Shown here one piece after another: positions 1 through 8,558 of a DNA stretch of 27,588 nt (positions are counted from its first letter, which is position 1; each line of letters begins with the position of its first letter). Origin of the DNA: an uncultured Campylobacter sp. (GTDB taxonomy: Bacteria; Campylobacterota; Campylobacteria; Campylobacterales; Campylobacteraceae). The translations under genes were made by a program, and so were the position numbers. Under the pieces are notes generated by a model, which searched no databases, was not told where the DNA came from, and saw nothing but the letters and a program-made list of their open reading frames with translations. The DNA lies in assembly GCF_938017775.1 (NCBI RefSeq), contig NZ_CALIIU010000049.1:1-27588 (forward strand). The letters run 5' to 3'.

Positions 1-483
1 AATCAAAATTCAACTTTTATTTTAAGTATTTTATTTTTGTGCCTGTTTGCCCTGTATTGCTATTTTGCAAAAGAAAACGATATTATTATCAACAATTCGC
101 ACATAACATATTTTAAAAACATATCAAGTGGGTTGGAAATTTTTAAAATAAACAATGATAATTTTATCAAGGAAAACTATAAATTGAAAATAAATGTTTT
201 ATGTTTTATTTTGTGTTTGATTTCTCTATTGTCAGGTTTTGGCTATCAAGAAATTATTTTTGTCATTTCTATACTTGTCGTTAGATTTTTGTCAATATTC
301 CTATTTTCGATACTTCAAAATAAAAAATTTGAATTTTATAATCCAGGACATTTATGCATTAAAACAAGAACCGGAAAACAGATAGTTCCTTTGGTTTCAA
401 AAAAAGATACAAAAGAGGTAAGAGAATATTTTTTAAATAAACTCAATATCGATATTGGCGATAAAGTAAATTATTTTATGTAG
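1..483 (+). CDS. Hypothetical membrane protein, 5' end cut by window edge
   Basis: The reading frame is open from base 1 to the TAG at 481-483. A TTG at 37 could serve as a start, but the frame upstream of it (residues NQNSTFILSILFL) is already hydrophobic and continuous, so the gene probably begins before the window. The visible protein has one hydrophobic N-terminal segment, a short polar region, two close membrane segments in the middle, and a basic soluble tail ending in a VREYFL motif. This tail resembles the end of the ORF at 639-917. The overall plan (membrane segment, polar strand, paired membrane segments, soluble tail ending in an R-x-YF motif) also resembles the protein at 26783-27544. 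The DNA is much richer in A and T than the metabolic genes nearby. No function is recognised. Confidence 0.6.
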   Translation, partial: NQNSTFILSILFLCLFALYCYFAKENDIIINNSHITYFKNISSGLEIFKINNDNFIKENYKLKINVLCFILCLISLLSGFGYQEIIFVISILVVRFLSIFLFSILQNKKFEFYNPGHLCIKTRTGKQIVPLVSKKDTKEVREYFLNKLNIDIGDKVNYFM

Positions 484-638
484 TCAAATCCCCCAATAAA
501 AGAGATATAAACGAGCAAAGAAAGCATTGATAAAAGGGCGCACCTATTACAGGTAGTCTTAAATCGTTACAAGAATATTTTTCTGATTTGTCAAAAATGT
601 CAGAATTTTTTATCGTATTGGCTCGTTAGGTTTTTTCT

Positions 639-917
639 TTGTATTTTTTGCTTTGCGTGTATGTGGCGAATATATTTATAAAATTCGCCGTATATTGTTG
701 CATAAATAAAGGCATAAAAGGATTTAAAATTTTCCCATTTATAAAAGTCGATGAGCCGTGGCATGGCGGATATTTATATTATTCCGTTGTGGTATCGGCA
801 CACTACTATTTGATTTATTTGTATAGTAGTGAAATTTACGACGAAGTTAGAGAGTATTTTTTGCAGAAAAATATAAATATAGACTATATTAAAAAGGACT
901 ATACGGTTTTTATCTAG
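639..917 (+). CDS. Small hypothetical protein, probable remnant of a paralogue of the preceding gene
   Basis: This 92-codon frame begins at a TTG with no convincing ribosome site. The same frame is open further upstream (from 534) but is broken by an in-frame TAG at 627-629, preceded by a plausible peptide containing EYFSDLSKMSEFFIVLAR. The C-terminus (DEVREYFLQKNINIDYI) matches the end of the gene at 1-483 (KEVREYFLNKLNIDI) at both protein and DNA level, so the two are related. One hydrophobic segment lies near the start. The missing start, the upstream stop and the short length suggest a decayed copy rather than a working gene, but a short real protein cannot be excluded. It shares the AT-rich composition of its neighbour. 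Confidence 0.4.
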   Translation: MYFLLCVYVANIFIKFAVYCCINKGIKGFKIFPFIKVDEPWHGGYLYYSVVVSAHYYLIYLYSSEIYDEVREYFLQKNINIDYIKKDYTVFI

Positions 918-1067
918 GAGGATATGCGAAGCGGGCGGCAAATTTAAAACTAAAATTTCAATATTTTATGGGTAAGCCGCCGCTAAATTTTATGTGCGAA
1001 AGCGCCCGTTTATATTCGGCTAAGCTCACGCTCGGTAGTATTCGTCATTTTATTTGCGGAGGTCGTT

Positions 1068-2504
1068 TTGAAAGAGATAAAATCCAAGCTCATCATAGCG
1101 TACTTGGTTGTTACGGCGGGCGTATTTTGTCTGATCGCAGGCAGTGCGTTTATGGATAGGTCCAAAACTCAGCCCGCGCAAAATTCCACGGCGAGTCGCG
1201 CCACAACCTCCGGCAATTCCTCCAATCGGCCGCTAACGGACGAGGATCGCGCCGCAATAGCAAGGTACCGGTACGAAAGGCTGGGCGCCGAGTTAGATTT
1301 GGACGAGTGCGTAGTGCATGGCAATGAGCGAATGGAGTATTTCTGCAAGCTTTTGCGCTCCAAGGACACTGCTCGTATTTTAGCATTTATGCGAGAGCAG
1401 CGCATCACTGCGGGCGATCCGCTGCATTTTGGCATAACGGCGATAATGTATTCTAGCTTTTACAACGATGCAAACACTATCGAGGAGCTGATCTATCACG
1501 GAGCTGATATCAACCGCACGGACGATTTTTCTCATTCGGCGTTAAGCTATGCTATCGAAAATAACTCTACCGCTGCCGCAGAAATTCTACTCAAGCACGG
1601 AGCTAGCTTTTCTAGCGTTAAATATGTTCGTCCGTGGCTTACAGACCCTGGATACGGTGACTCCTATTTGGTTGTTACTAGCGACGCACAGGTAAAGACA
1701 TATTCCATAACGCCTAAAAGTGAAGGTACTAGTGCAGTATCCGATCCACTCTATTACGCCGTAGCAGGCGGATTTTTGCAGATGACGGAGCTTATGCTTA
1801 GCAGCGGCGTAAGACCTGAGATTACCGCTTGGACGGACGATCATTGTATTGCTTTTACGCTCAAACACCGCAAAGATGAGCGGCAGCCGAACTGCTCCAT
1901 CTATCAGATGCTGCCGCAGCGATATGACGCGAGTATGCTAAATCTGCTACTTAAATACGATTTAGCAGGGCTTCCGGACGATGAGCGTATTCAAAAAAAA
2001 TACGATGACTGCCGTAAGGATTTGGATACGTTGAGGAAGTATAAGAAAATATACCTAGAGCATATGGATAATTATTGTTACGATGAGATTATTTTAAATT
2101 GGACTTTATTAAACAGCTCTACGTATGAGCTGCTTAGATATATGATGACGGAGCGCTCAAAGTATTCGGAAAATGATGTAATCAAGCTTAACAAAGGCTC
2201 GCTGCCCGATCTTAATAGATGCGGCTCGGTAACGCCGAATACGGCGCTGCTGGGTATCTACGATACGCTTATAAAGCGCTACTCTGCGCTCTGCGGCGAT
2301 GAGCCTAAGGGTGCAGGCGGCTTTGATTTGGATAATTTTTTTAGATATTTGCAATTAGAAAAATTGGAATATTATCTTAAAATAGAGTATAAGGGCAAGG
2401 TGATAAGAGTGGAGGAGTACGATAAAATTTTAAGGCGCGATGCTTCTAAGCAGCTAGAACAAGCGGGATCCAAGGCTGCAGATACCGCGTCCGCCAATGA
2501 GTAA
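1068..2504 (+). CDS. Membrane-anchored ankyrin-repeat protein
   Basis: A 478-residue protein starting at TTG, chosen because GGAGGT lies at 1058-1063, five bases upstream. Residues 9-27 form a single hydrophobic segment after a basic N-terminus, which is a signal anchor or uncleaved signal peptide. A Ser/Thr/Asn-rich linker (about 35-55) follows. Ankyrin-like helices are visible at about 118-148 (ending HGADINR), 155-182 (ending LLKHGAS) and 226-252 (ending LSSGVRP). The rest is helical, contains several cysteines and has no motif I recognise. Ankyrin repeats bind other proteins, and with the N-terminal anchor this one most likely faces the periplasm, which is inference. It stands alone: AT-rich remnants lie upstream and a convergent operon lies downstream. 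It is one of three ankyrin proteins in the window. Confidence 0.8.
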   Translation: MKEIKSKLIIAYLVVTAGVFCLIAGSAFMDRSKTQPAQNSTASRATTSGNSSNRPLTDEDRAAIARYRYERLGAELDLDECVVHGNERMEYFCKLLRSKDTARILAFMREQRITAGDPLHFGITAIMYSSFYNDANTIEELIYHGADINRTDDFSHSALSYAIENNSTAAAEILLKHGASFSSVKYVRPWLTDPGYGDSYLVVTSDAQVKTYSITPKSEGTSAVSDPLYYAVAGGFLQMTELMLSSGVRPEITAWTDDHCIAFTLKHRKDERQPNCSIYQMLPQRYDASMLNLLLKYDLAGLPDDERIQKKYDDCRKDLDTLRKYKKIYLEHMDNYCYDEIILNWTLLNSSTYELLRYMMTERSKYSENDVIKLNKGSLPDLNRCGSVTPNTALLGIYDTLIKRYSALCGDEPKGAGGFDLDNFFRYLQLEKLEYYLKIEYKGKVIRVEEYDKILRRDASKQLEQAGSKAADTASANE

Positions 2505-2772
2505 ATTCTATAAAATTTACAGACGCGATTATCGGCTTCGCGGTTGCTATGTATCTTGCAAAATTCTACAAATTACGCTGATTTAAAATTTGCGTCGTTT
2601 TGCTTTATAAAATGCATAGAATTTTGTCGCCATGACGCAAGCGGTTTGCAAAATTCCGGCACGTATGTAAATTTTAAAAATTCCGAGAGTTGCAGCGCAT
2701 TAAATCATATAAATTTAGGCGCTAAAACTCGCCTGATATGGACCCGCGAAATTCGCCGCTTAAAATTTCGCG

Positions 2773-3183
2773 CTACAAATTCTTAAATTCCATCTCCAGC
2801 TGCTTGCGCCAGTCTTGCAGCGAGCGCTCTGCGCTAGCGGCGTATTTTTCGATAAGTGCGTCCGTTTTATTTAGAAACTCAAATAGCTTGCCCTCCCACA
2901 CGGCGGGGTTTAGGTTGCTTTGATGCATCGTTTTGATGTAAACCAGCTCCTTACTAAGAGCCTCAAGCTCGTCTAGATAGCTCTCGCGAGCGCTTTCGTC
3001 GCGCAGCTCTAGCCGCACAAGATCTCGCAGTTTGTCCTCCAAAATATCGCAAAATTTCATATACCTTTGCGAGCTAAGCTCGGGGTCTGCGGCGTCTGCA
3101 CGCGCGGAAGCCTTTTGGACCTGAAAATACACGAGCGCGCCCACCGCAAGGGCGACTGCAAACATCAAAGCGAAATTAGCCAT
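2773..3183 (-). CDS. Small membrane-anchored coiled-coil protein, unknown function
   Basis: A 136-residue protein. Residues 4-22 form one hydrophobic helix at the N-terminus, and the rest is charged and strongly helical, with long runs of Glu, Leu, Arg and Lys suited to a coiled coil. Its ATG lies inside the end of rarD: the two genes overlap by 8 bases, and the ribosome site AAGGAG sits in the last codons of rarD. The pair is therefore co-transcribed and probably translationally coupled. No family is recognised. The topology suggests a single-pass protein with the coiled coil on one face of the inner membrane. There is no direct evidence that it works with RarD. Confidence 0.75.
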   Translation of the reverse strand: MANFALMFAVALAVGALVYFQVQKASARADAADPELSSQRYMKFCDILEDKLRDLVRLELRDESARESYLDELEALSKELVYIKTMHQSNLNPAVWEGKLFEFLNKTDALIEKYAASAERSLQDWRKQLEMEFKNL

Positions 3184-4048
3184 TTTTTCTCCTTAAGCCA
3201 TCCAAGCCCACGACCGCGAGCCCGAACCAAATTAGCGAAAAGCTTAAAATTTTGTAACTCTCAAGCTCCTCGCCGTAGATAAATACCGCGATTAGCATGC
3301 TCATACTAGGGCTGATGTACTGCATAAAGCCGATCGTGGATAGCGGCAGATACTGCGTGCTTACGGCGAAGGTAAGAAGCGGCAAAATCGTAATCAGTCC
3401 GCTTGCAAACAGCAGCGCGCTGTTTACGTTAAAGCCGAAAGCGCCGCTTCCTTTTAGCGCGCAGTAGATCAGAAACGCAAGCGCGGGCAGCAGCATCAGC
3501 GCCGTTTCGCAAAACAGCCCCTCAAAGCTAGGTACTTTTACTTTTTTGCGTATGAGGCCGTAAAATGCAAAGCTAAGCGGCAGCACGAGCGAGATTATCG
3601 GCAGCCTGCCTAGCGCGTAAATTTGCACGCCGATCGCCGCAAAGGCTAGCAGAAGAGAAAGCTTAGCCGCCGCGCTTAGCTGCTCGCGCAGAAATAAAGC
3701 ACCCAAAAGCACCGAAAATAGCGGATTTATAAAATATCCGAGGCTCGTTGCCAAAATTTGATCGGAATTTACCGCGTAGATATAAATGCCCCAGTTCGTG
3801 CTGATAAGTAGTCCTGTACAAAGCAGCGTGAGAGCGATTTTAGGGGTGCTAAGAAGCCGCGCGACATTTTTTAAGCGGTGTGTAAAGCAGAGAAAAACGA
3901 GCAGCAGCAGGAAGGACCAAACGACGCGATGCGCTAAAATTTGCACCGCATCCACGTCCTTTATGAGCTTGAAAAATATCGGAAAAACGCCCCACATAAC
4001 AAAGGTGGCAAGAGCAAACATTAGCCCTTTAGTGCGGTTTTCTTCCAT
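3176..4048 (-). CDS. rarD: RarD-type EamA family transporter
   Basis: A 290-residue integral membrane protein of the drug/metabolite transporter superfamily, EamA type. The N-terminus carries the typical RarD signature: W-G-x-x-P-I-F-F-K at about 19-27 and ILAHRVVWS at 37-45. About ten hydrophobic helices are spread along the whole length, as expected for two EamA units, and the length matches the family. The substrate of RarD proteins is not firmly known; the name comes from a chloramphenicol-sensitivity phenotype. AAGGA lies just upstream of the ATG on the minus strand, and a TAAAAT -10-like box (4079-4084) is about 30 bases upstream. It is divergent from the DAHP synthase gene and leads a two-gene operon. 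Confidence 0.88.
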   Translation of the reverse strand: MEENRTKGLMFALATFVMWGVFPIFFKLIKDVDAVQILAHRVVWSFLLLLVFLCFTHRLKNVARLLSTPKIALTLLCTGLLISTNWGIYIYAVNSDQILATSLGYFINPLFSVLLGALFLREQLSAAAKLSLLLAFAAIGVQIYALGRLPIISLVLPLSFAFYGLIRKKVKVPSFEGLFCETALMLLPALAFLIYCALKGSGAFGFNVNSALLFASGLITILPLLTFAVSTQYLPLSTIGFMQYISPSMSMLIAVFIYGEELESYKILSFSLIWFGLAVVGLDGLRRKNG

Positions 4049-4078
4049 AAAATTCCTTCCAAATTGCCTAAAGGCGCT

Positions 4079-4084
4079 ATTTTA
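4079..4084 (-). promoter_or_regulatory. Possible -10 box for rarD
   Basis: TAAAAT on the minus strand, 30 bases before the rarD ATG, within AT-rich DNA. It fits the relaxed -10 seen before other genes in the window. There is no clear -35, which is normal for Campylobacter vegetative promoters. Confidence 0.35.
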
Positions 4085-4116
4085 AGATTTTTTGGGTTAA
4101 TAAAAGCTTATTTGGG

Positions 4117-4122
4117 TATAAT
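4117..4122 (+). promoter_or_regulatory. -10 box of the DAHP synthase promoter
   Basis: A perfect TATAAT preceded by TTTGGG, with T-rich periodic sequence upstream and no -35. This is the usual vegetative promoter form in Campylobacter. It lies 30 bases before the ATG at 4153, with the ribosome site AAGGAGG at 4141-4147. Confidence 0.7.
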
Positions 4123-4152
4123 CGCGGGATTTACGAAATTTAAGGAGGGGCT

Positions 4153-5496
4153 ATGAGCTGGAGTAGGACATCGTGGAAAGATTATAAAATTTTACAGCAG
4201 CCGATCTATCAGGATGAAAGTGCGGTGCAGGCCGCTAAAGAGCGCCTTTACAAGCTGCCGCCGTTAATTTTTGCGGGCGAGGTTCGCAACCTAAAAGCCG
4301 AGCTCGCGCGCGCCAGCGAGGGCAAGTCGTTTTTGCTTCAAGGCGGCGATTGCGCTGAGAGCTTTAATGATTTTAGCGCGAATAATATCCGCGATATGTT
4401 TAAGGTAATGCTTCAAATGGCAATAATTCTTACTTTTGCAGCGGGGCGCCCCGTCGTGAAGGTAGGTCGTATCGCAGGGCAGTTTGCAAAGCCGCGCAGC
4501 AGCGATTTCGAGGAGGTTGGCGGCGTGAGCCTGCCTAGCTACCGCGGCGACATAATCAACGGATTTGAGTTTAACGAAGCGGCGCGCAAAGCAGATCCAG
4601 CTCGCATGATTGAGGCGTATCATCAAAGCGCTTCGACGCTGAATCTGCTGCGCGCCTTTTCTCGCGGCGGTCTTGCGAACCTGCACGAGGTGCATAAGTG
4701 GAATTTGGGCTTTTTGAAAAAGGGCGAGTTGGAGGCTAAATTTAACGAGCTCAGCGATGAAATTTCGCGCACGCTTAAATTTATGGAGGCGTGCGGACTG
4801 AGTGCCGCTAACTCTCCGAGCCTTGCCGAGACGGTGCTTTACACCTCGCACGAGGCGCTGCTGCTGCACTACGAGGAGTGTCTGACGCGCATCGACAGCA
4901 CCAGCGGCGATTGGTACGATTGCTCGGCGCACATGCTTTGGATCGGCGAGCGCACGCGCGGCGCGGACGATGCGCATGTGCATTTTTTAAGCGGTATCAA
5001 AAACCCCCTCGGCGTCAAGATCGGCCCAAGCGGCACTGCGGATGAAATTTTGCGCCTTTGCGACAAGCTCAATCCGCAAAACGAAGCAGGCAGGCTAAAC
5101 GTCATCATCCGCATGGGTGCGGATAAGATCGGCGCGCGGCTGCCGCAAATTTTACGCGAGCTAAAGCGCGAGGGCAGGGCGATCCTATACAGCATCGATC
5201 CGATGCACGGTAATACCGTCAAGACCGCCAACGGCTACAAAACGCGCGAATTTTCTAAAATTTTAAGCGAGGTTCAGAGCTTTTTCGAGATTCACGCTGC
5301 GGAGGGCACGCACGCGGGCGGCATCCATCTTGAGATGACCGGTCAAAACGTCACCGAGTGCACGGGCGGCTCGTTTAACGTGACGCAAGAGACGCTAAAA
5401 CAGCGCTACGAAACGCAGTGCGATCCGCGCCTAAACGCAGATCAGGCGCTGGAGCTTGCATTTTTGCTCGCCGATAATCTAAAAAAGGCGGACTAA
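4153..5496 (+). CDS. aroF: 3-deoxy-7-phosphoheptulonate (DAHP) synthase, class II
   Basis: First enzyme of the shikimate pathway: it condenses phosphoenolpyruvate and erythrose 4-phosphate to DAHP in the cytoplasm. The 447-residue length and motifs are those of the class II (plant/Mycobacterium-like) enzyme: LLQGGDCAESF (61-71), VGRIAGQFAKPRS, RIDSTSGDWYDCSAH, IDPMHGNT, HLEMTGQNVTEC and CDPRLN. The four metal ligands known from the M. tuberculosis enzyme are all present as Cys67, His352, Glu394 and Asp424, with the same 42- and 30-residue spacings between the last three. The start is supported by AAGGAGG six bases upstream and a TATAAT promoter. It appears to be a single-gene unit. The long N-terminal regulatory extension of the mycobacterial enzyme is not obvious here. 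Confidence 0.96.
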   Translation: MSWSRTSWKDYKILQQPIYQDESAVQAAKERLYKLPPLIFAGEVRNLKAELARASEGKSFLLQGGDCAESFNDFSANNIRDMFKVMLQMAIILTFAAGRPVVKVGRIAGQFAKPRSSDFEEVGGVSLPSYRGDIINGFEFNEAARKADPARMIEAYHQSASTLNLLRAFSRGGLANLHEVHKWNLGFLKKGELEAKFNELSDEISRTLKFMEACGLSAANSPSLAETVLYTSHEALLLHYEECLTRIDSTSGDWYDCSAHMLWIGERTRGADDAHVHFLSGIKNPLGVKIGPSGTADEILRLCDKLNPQNEAGRLNVIIRMGADKIGARLPQILRELKREGRAILYSIDPMHGNTVKTANGYKTREFSKILSEVQSFFEIHAAEGTHAGGIHLEMTGQNVTECTGGSFNVTQETLKQRYETQCDPRLNADQALELAFLLADNLKKAD

Positions 5497-5640
5497 TCCC
5501 GCTTTTTAAATTTCATCCGCATGCGGCTTTGCCGGTCTCTCTTTTGCAGAGGTCTTGCAAGCTTTTATGCTATCAAATTTAGTTCGTTTGCTTTATCATT
5601 TAAAATTTTGTTTTGCATTTGCTTTGAAGCTTTTAACGAG

Positions 5641-5774
5641 TTAAATTTAGCCCCATAGGCTTTGCGGCTTAAAATTTTTAATGCGCTCTGCATGAAATTT
5701 TAAAATTTTATCGCCGTGGAATTTTAAAAATTTATCACCAAATTTTTGGCTCGCGGAATTTCATTTCTAAATTT
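5641..5774 (+). repeat. Imperfect direct repeat, copy 1
   Basis: Runs in order through TTAAATTTAGCCCC, GCGGCTTAAAATTTTTAAT, GCGCTCTGCATG, GAAATTTTAAAATTTT, CGCCGTGGAATTTTAAAAA, and GGCTCGCGGAATTTCATTT. The same blocks in the same order occur at 6081-6211. A related lead-in (TTTTGCAGAG, CTTGCAA) is seen before both copies, with about 70 extra bases in this one. Confidence 0.75.
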
Positions 5775-6080
5775 TATTGCTGGTTGGAATTTAAGTGCAG
5801 TTTTAGGCGTTTTGACGTAAGCTGACGCTATGAGTGCATTTTTTGTGCTTTAAATTTAATCATATCTTGGCGCGAGCGATTAAAATTTACGCGGCTTGGA
5901 ATACGGGGCGGCTTTGGGCGCAGTCTTAGAGCGGTCAAAATATATATATATTAAATTTATACCTCGCGCGAAAAAGTAAGCTGCGTAAGCCCGCCGCCCA
6001 AATACGAGCAATTGAAAATTTTTGCGGCATCGCGCCGTGATAAAATTTCTTTTTGCAGAGACTTGCAAACTTATTGGCGG

Positions 6081-6211
6081 CTAAATTTAGCCCCGTGAGC
6101 TCGCGGCTTAAAATTTTAATACGCTCTGCATGGAATTTTAAAATTTGCGCCGCCGTGAAATTTTAAAATTTAACGCCAAATCCATGGCTCGCGGAATTTC
6201 ATTTTAAATTT
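6081..6211 (+). repeat. Imperfect direct repeat, copy 2
   Basis: Second copy of the block at 5641-5774, in the same orientation and roughly 440 bases downstream. It shares CTAAATTTAGCCCC, GCGGCTTAAAATTTTAAT, CGCTCTGCATG, AATTTTAAAATTT, CGCCGTGAAATTTTAAAA and GGCTCGCGGAATTTCATTTT, with scattered substitutions and small indels. The lead-in TTTTTGCAGAGACTTGCAA is also related. Confidence 0.75.
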
Positions 6212-6650
6212 CTTCGCGTAAATTTTGATCGCTCGCTACTGTGTGTGCCGCCTATCTGTGTCGCTCAAGCTAGCGCCAGACTGAGCGGTAAATGTAGCTA
6301 CGCAAGCTCGCCTCCGTTTTTCGTACATAGCAAAAGAGAACACCGCGCTATCTGCGGCATTCGGCATAAGTACGGCGCAAAAGCTCTTGTTTAAGATAAG
6401 CACGACGAATAGACGCCGCCGCGCGTGTTTCATTGGCTTATGAACTTCCGCTTAATCCTTGATGATAGATGCATCAGACGAAAACGGCTTTGCGCCTGCT
6501 TTAAATTTTGAAGCGCGATTTCGCCGTGAAATTTTAATAGAAAGTCTATACTTTTGCCGCTAAATTCCAGGCTGAAATTTTACATTTTGAGTTGCACCGA
6601 GGCGCTGTTATAAAATTCCATGTCTTAAATTTAAAGCAAAATTCTGCGGT

Positions 6651-6676
6651 GCAATGAAATTTTAAAATTTCATTGC
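6651..6676. repeat. Perfect 26-bp palindrome
   Basis: The half-site GCAATGAAATTTT is followed directly by its exact reverse complement. The centre is the AATTTTAAAATT word that recurs in intergenic DNA across the window. Neither flank extends the symmetry. Confidence 0.85.
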
Positions 6677-6886
6677 GGTAAATTTTGTGCTCTAAAATTT
6701 TATTCATGAATGTAGAATTTTAAGTCGGCAAATATAAAATTTGAGATAGGCAAAGTTTGTCGCCGCATCGCGTACCGCGCCGCGAAATACTACTCTACAA
6801 AATCTGCGCCTAGCCCCATAAATTCCGTCGTGCAAAATTTATGCAGAATTTACGCGGGGTTCTTGTTGTCGCGCCGCTTCGCTTCG

Positions 6887-7258
6887 TTACTTCGAGCGCG
6901 GTTTATTGAGTTTTAGTGCGACTACGGCGATTGCGACGTTTGCGTCGTGCGTGATGCTAAGGCTTGCGGATTTGATATGAAATTTTTTACGGATTTTTTT
7001 ACGGATTTTTAAATGCGGCGCGCCCAGGGCGTCTTTGTAAATTTTAGCGTCTTTAAAGCCGAATTCCGCGCCGATGCCAGTGCCTAGCGCCTTGCTAAGC
7101 GCCTCTTTGGCGGCATAGACGCCCGCGATACTTTCGTCGCGCAGCGCGGATGAGCGCTCGGATTTTTTCAAAATGCGCTTTAGAAATTTCGCGCCGTATT
7201 TTGCGCGCAGCGACGCGATCCTGCGCACCGCGGTTATGTCCGTGCCGATCTTTATCAC
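6887..7258 (-). CDS. acpS: Holo-[acyl-carrier-protein] synthase
   Basis: Transfers 4'-phosphopantetheine from CoA to the serine of acyl carrier protein, activating it for fatty acid synthesis. The protein is 123 residues, normal for the family. The N-terminal IGTDI with Asp7 and the AAKEALSKALGTG block with Glu52 supply the two Mg2+/CoA ligands expected from known AcpS structures. A later SITHDANVA segment matches the family C-terminal motif. It is the last gene of a minus-strand cluster yebC-ppi-acpS, 28 bases after ppi. The downstream side is the long non-coding region, and no clear terminator is seen. Confidence 0.93.
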   Translation of the reverse strand: MIKIGTDITAVRRIASLRAKYGAKFLKRILKKSERSSALRDESIAGVYAAKEALSKALGTGIGAEFGFKDAKIYKDALGAPHLKIRKKIRKKFHIKSASLSITHDANVAIAVVALKLNKPRSK

Positions 7259-7286
7259 GGACGAACGCCCCGCGGTTTAAATTTAA

Positions 7287-7781
7287 TCACGATTGCAGGC
7301 TCTCTTTGATCTCGACGTCAATGATCTTATCGCCCTGCCTAATCGCGTCTAAAACCGCTAGGCTAGGCTGATCCACGATACGACCGAACACCGTGTGCAC
7401 GCCGTCTAGGTGCGGCTGCGCGCTGTGGCAGACGAAAAACTGGCTTCCGCCCGTATCGCGTCCCGCGTGCGCCATCGATAGCGCACCGCGCACGTGCTTG
7501 TGCTTTTGACGGTCGCATTCGCACTTTATGCGCCAGCCTGGGCCTCCCGTGCCGGTGCCGCGCGGGCAGCCGCCTTGGATCACGAAATTTGGGATCACGC
7601 GGTGAAAATTTAGACCCTTGTAAAACCCGCTGCGCGCAAGGCTAGCGAAATTAGTAACCGTCTGCGGGGCTTCATCTGCGAAAAGCTCCAGCTTCATATC
7701 ACCCTTTTCGGTTTTTATCACGGCGTATTTATCGCGCGCCAAAGCCGCTGCGTCGATGTCGTAAATTTTTAAATTTTCCAT
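7287..7781 (-). CDS. Cyclophilin-type peptidyl-prolyl cis-trans isomerase
   Basis: Catalyses proline cis-trans isomerisation during protein folding. It has 164 residues and no signal peptide, so it should be cytoplasmic. The cyclophilin core is plain: NFHRVIPNFVIQGG (59-71) with catalytic Arg61, GGSQFFV (111-117) and HLDGVHTVFG (124-133). The residue matching the cyclosporin-contacting Trp of human CypA is His124, common in bacterial cyclophilins and linked to low drug affinity. A polar CECDRQKHKH stretch sits in the middle. It begins 8 bases after yebC and precedes acpS, so the three genes are probably one transcript. Confidence 0.93.
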   Translation of the reverse strand: MENLKIYDIDAAALARDKYAVIKTEKGDMKLELFADEAPQTVTNFASLARSGFYKGLNFHRVIPNFVIQGGCPRGTGTGGPGWRIKCECDRQKHKHVRGALSMAHAGRDTGGSQFFVCHSAQPHLDGVHTVFGRIVDQPSLAVLDAIRQGDKIIDVEIKESLQS

Positions 7782-7789
7782 TTTTTCTC

Positions 7790-8524
7790 CTATGCGATGT
7801 TGGTGTAAACTGCCTGCACGTCGTCGTCATCCTCTAGCCGCTCGAGCAGCGCGTCTATGTCGCTCAGCTGATCCTCGCTAAATTCGTGCTTTTCGTTAGC
7901 GACGAATTTTAAGCTTGCGCTGATGATCTCAAGCCCTATCTTTTCGATACCTTCGTTTAGAGTGCCGAAGCTTTCGTATTCGCCGTAGATTAGAAGCGTC
8001 TTTTCGAGCTCTCCCTTGTCGTTTTCAAACTCATTGATCTCAAGCTCGCTAAGACCGAAGTCGATGAGCTCAAGCTCCAGCTCCTCAATGTCGCGGCTCG
8101 GCAGCTTGGTCTCAAAAATAGCCTTGTGCGAAAACATAAATTTCAAACTGCCGCTTGGCAAAAACTCGCCCTTGGCTTTGTTTAAAATCGACTTTACGTT
8201 CGCGACGGTGCGGGTCGGGTTGTCGGTGGCGCATTCGATTATTAAAAGCGCGCCGTGGGGCGCCTTGCCGTCGTAAAAGATCGTTTTGATATCGGCGCTA
8301 TCCTTGCCGCTAGCGCGCTTGATAGCCGCGTCGATATTGTCTTTGGGCATATTTTGCGCCTTTGCCGTGGCGATCGCGGCGCGCAGCTTGGAGTTCATCA
8401 GCGGATCTTCGCCGCCCTCTTTCGCAGCCATCGTTATGGCCTTGCCCAGTTTTGGGAAAAGTTTGCTCATCTTCCCCCATCTAGCTTCTTTTGAAGCGCG
8501 TCTGTATTCAAAAGCTCGTCCCAT
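7790..8524 (-). CDS. yebC: YebC/PmpR (TACO1) family protein
   Basis: A 244-residue protein of the YebC family. The N-terminal block is diagnostic: MGRAFEYRRASKEARWGKMS followed by a KLFPKLGKAITMAAKEGG-type segment, then LRAAIATAKAQNMPKDNID. Members have been described as DNA-binding regulators and, more recently, as ribosome-associated factors that ease translation of difficult sequences such as proline runs. The sequence alone does not choose between these roles. It heads the cluster with ppi and acpS and has a TATAAT -10 on the minus strand 34 bases before its ATG. Confidence 0.95.
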   Translation of the reverse strand: MGRAFEYRRASKEARWGKMSKLFPKLGKAITMAAKEGGEDPLMNSKLRAAIATAKAQNMPKDNIDAAIKRASGKDSADIKTIFYDGKAPHGALLIIECATDNPTRTVANVKSILNKAKGEFLPSGSLKFMFSHKAIFETKLPSRDIEELELELIDFGLSELEINEFENDKGELEKTLLIYGEYESFGTLNEGIEKIGLEIISASLKFVANEKHEFSEDQLSDIDALLERLEDDDDVQAVYTNIA

Positions 8525-8558
8525 AAAATTCCTTAAAGCTTAAATTTAAAAACGGGTG

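Larger units (their letters stand above)
5497..6886. other. Long repeat-rich non-coding region
   Basis: About 1.4 kb between the DAHP synthase stop and the acpS stop without a convincing gene. Open frames here are short and lack ribosome sites and protein-like composition. The sequence is a patchwork of AT-core words (AATTTTAAAATT at 5696, 6134, 6159 and 6658) joined by short GC-rich pieces. It contains a duplicated block (5641-5774 and 6081-6211), a perfect 26-bp palindrome (6651-6676) and a TA-dinucleotide run near 5939-5952. No RNA gene is recognised. Confidence 0.7.

Noticed and set aside
4291..4983. A 230-codon open frame on the minus strand
   Set aside because: It lies wholly inside the DAHP synthase gene, which has all expected motifs and metal ligands. 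The antisense frame is basic and repetitive in composition, as expected of a shadow.
5880..6433. Two short minus-strand frames (62 and 65 codons)
   Set aside because: They span repeat-rich non-coding DNA, lack ribosome sites and show no protein-like pattern.
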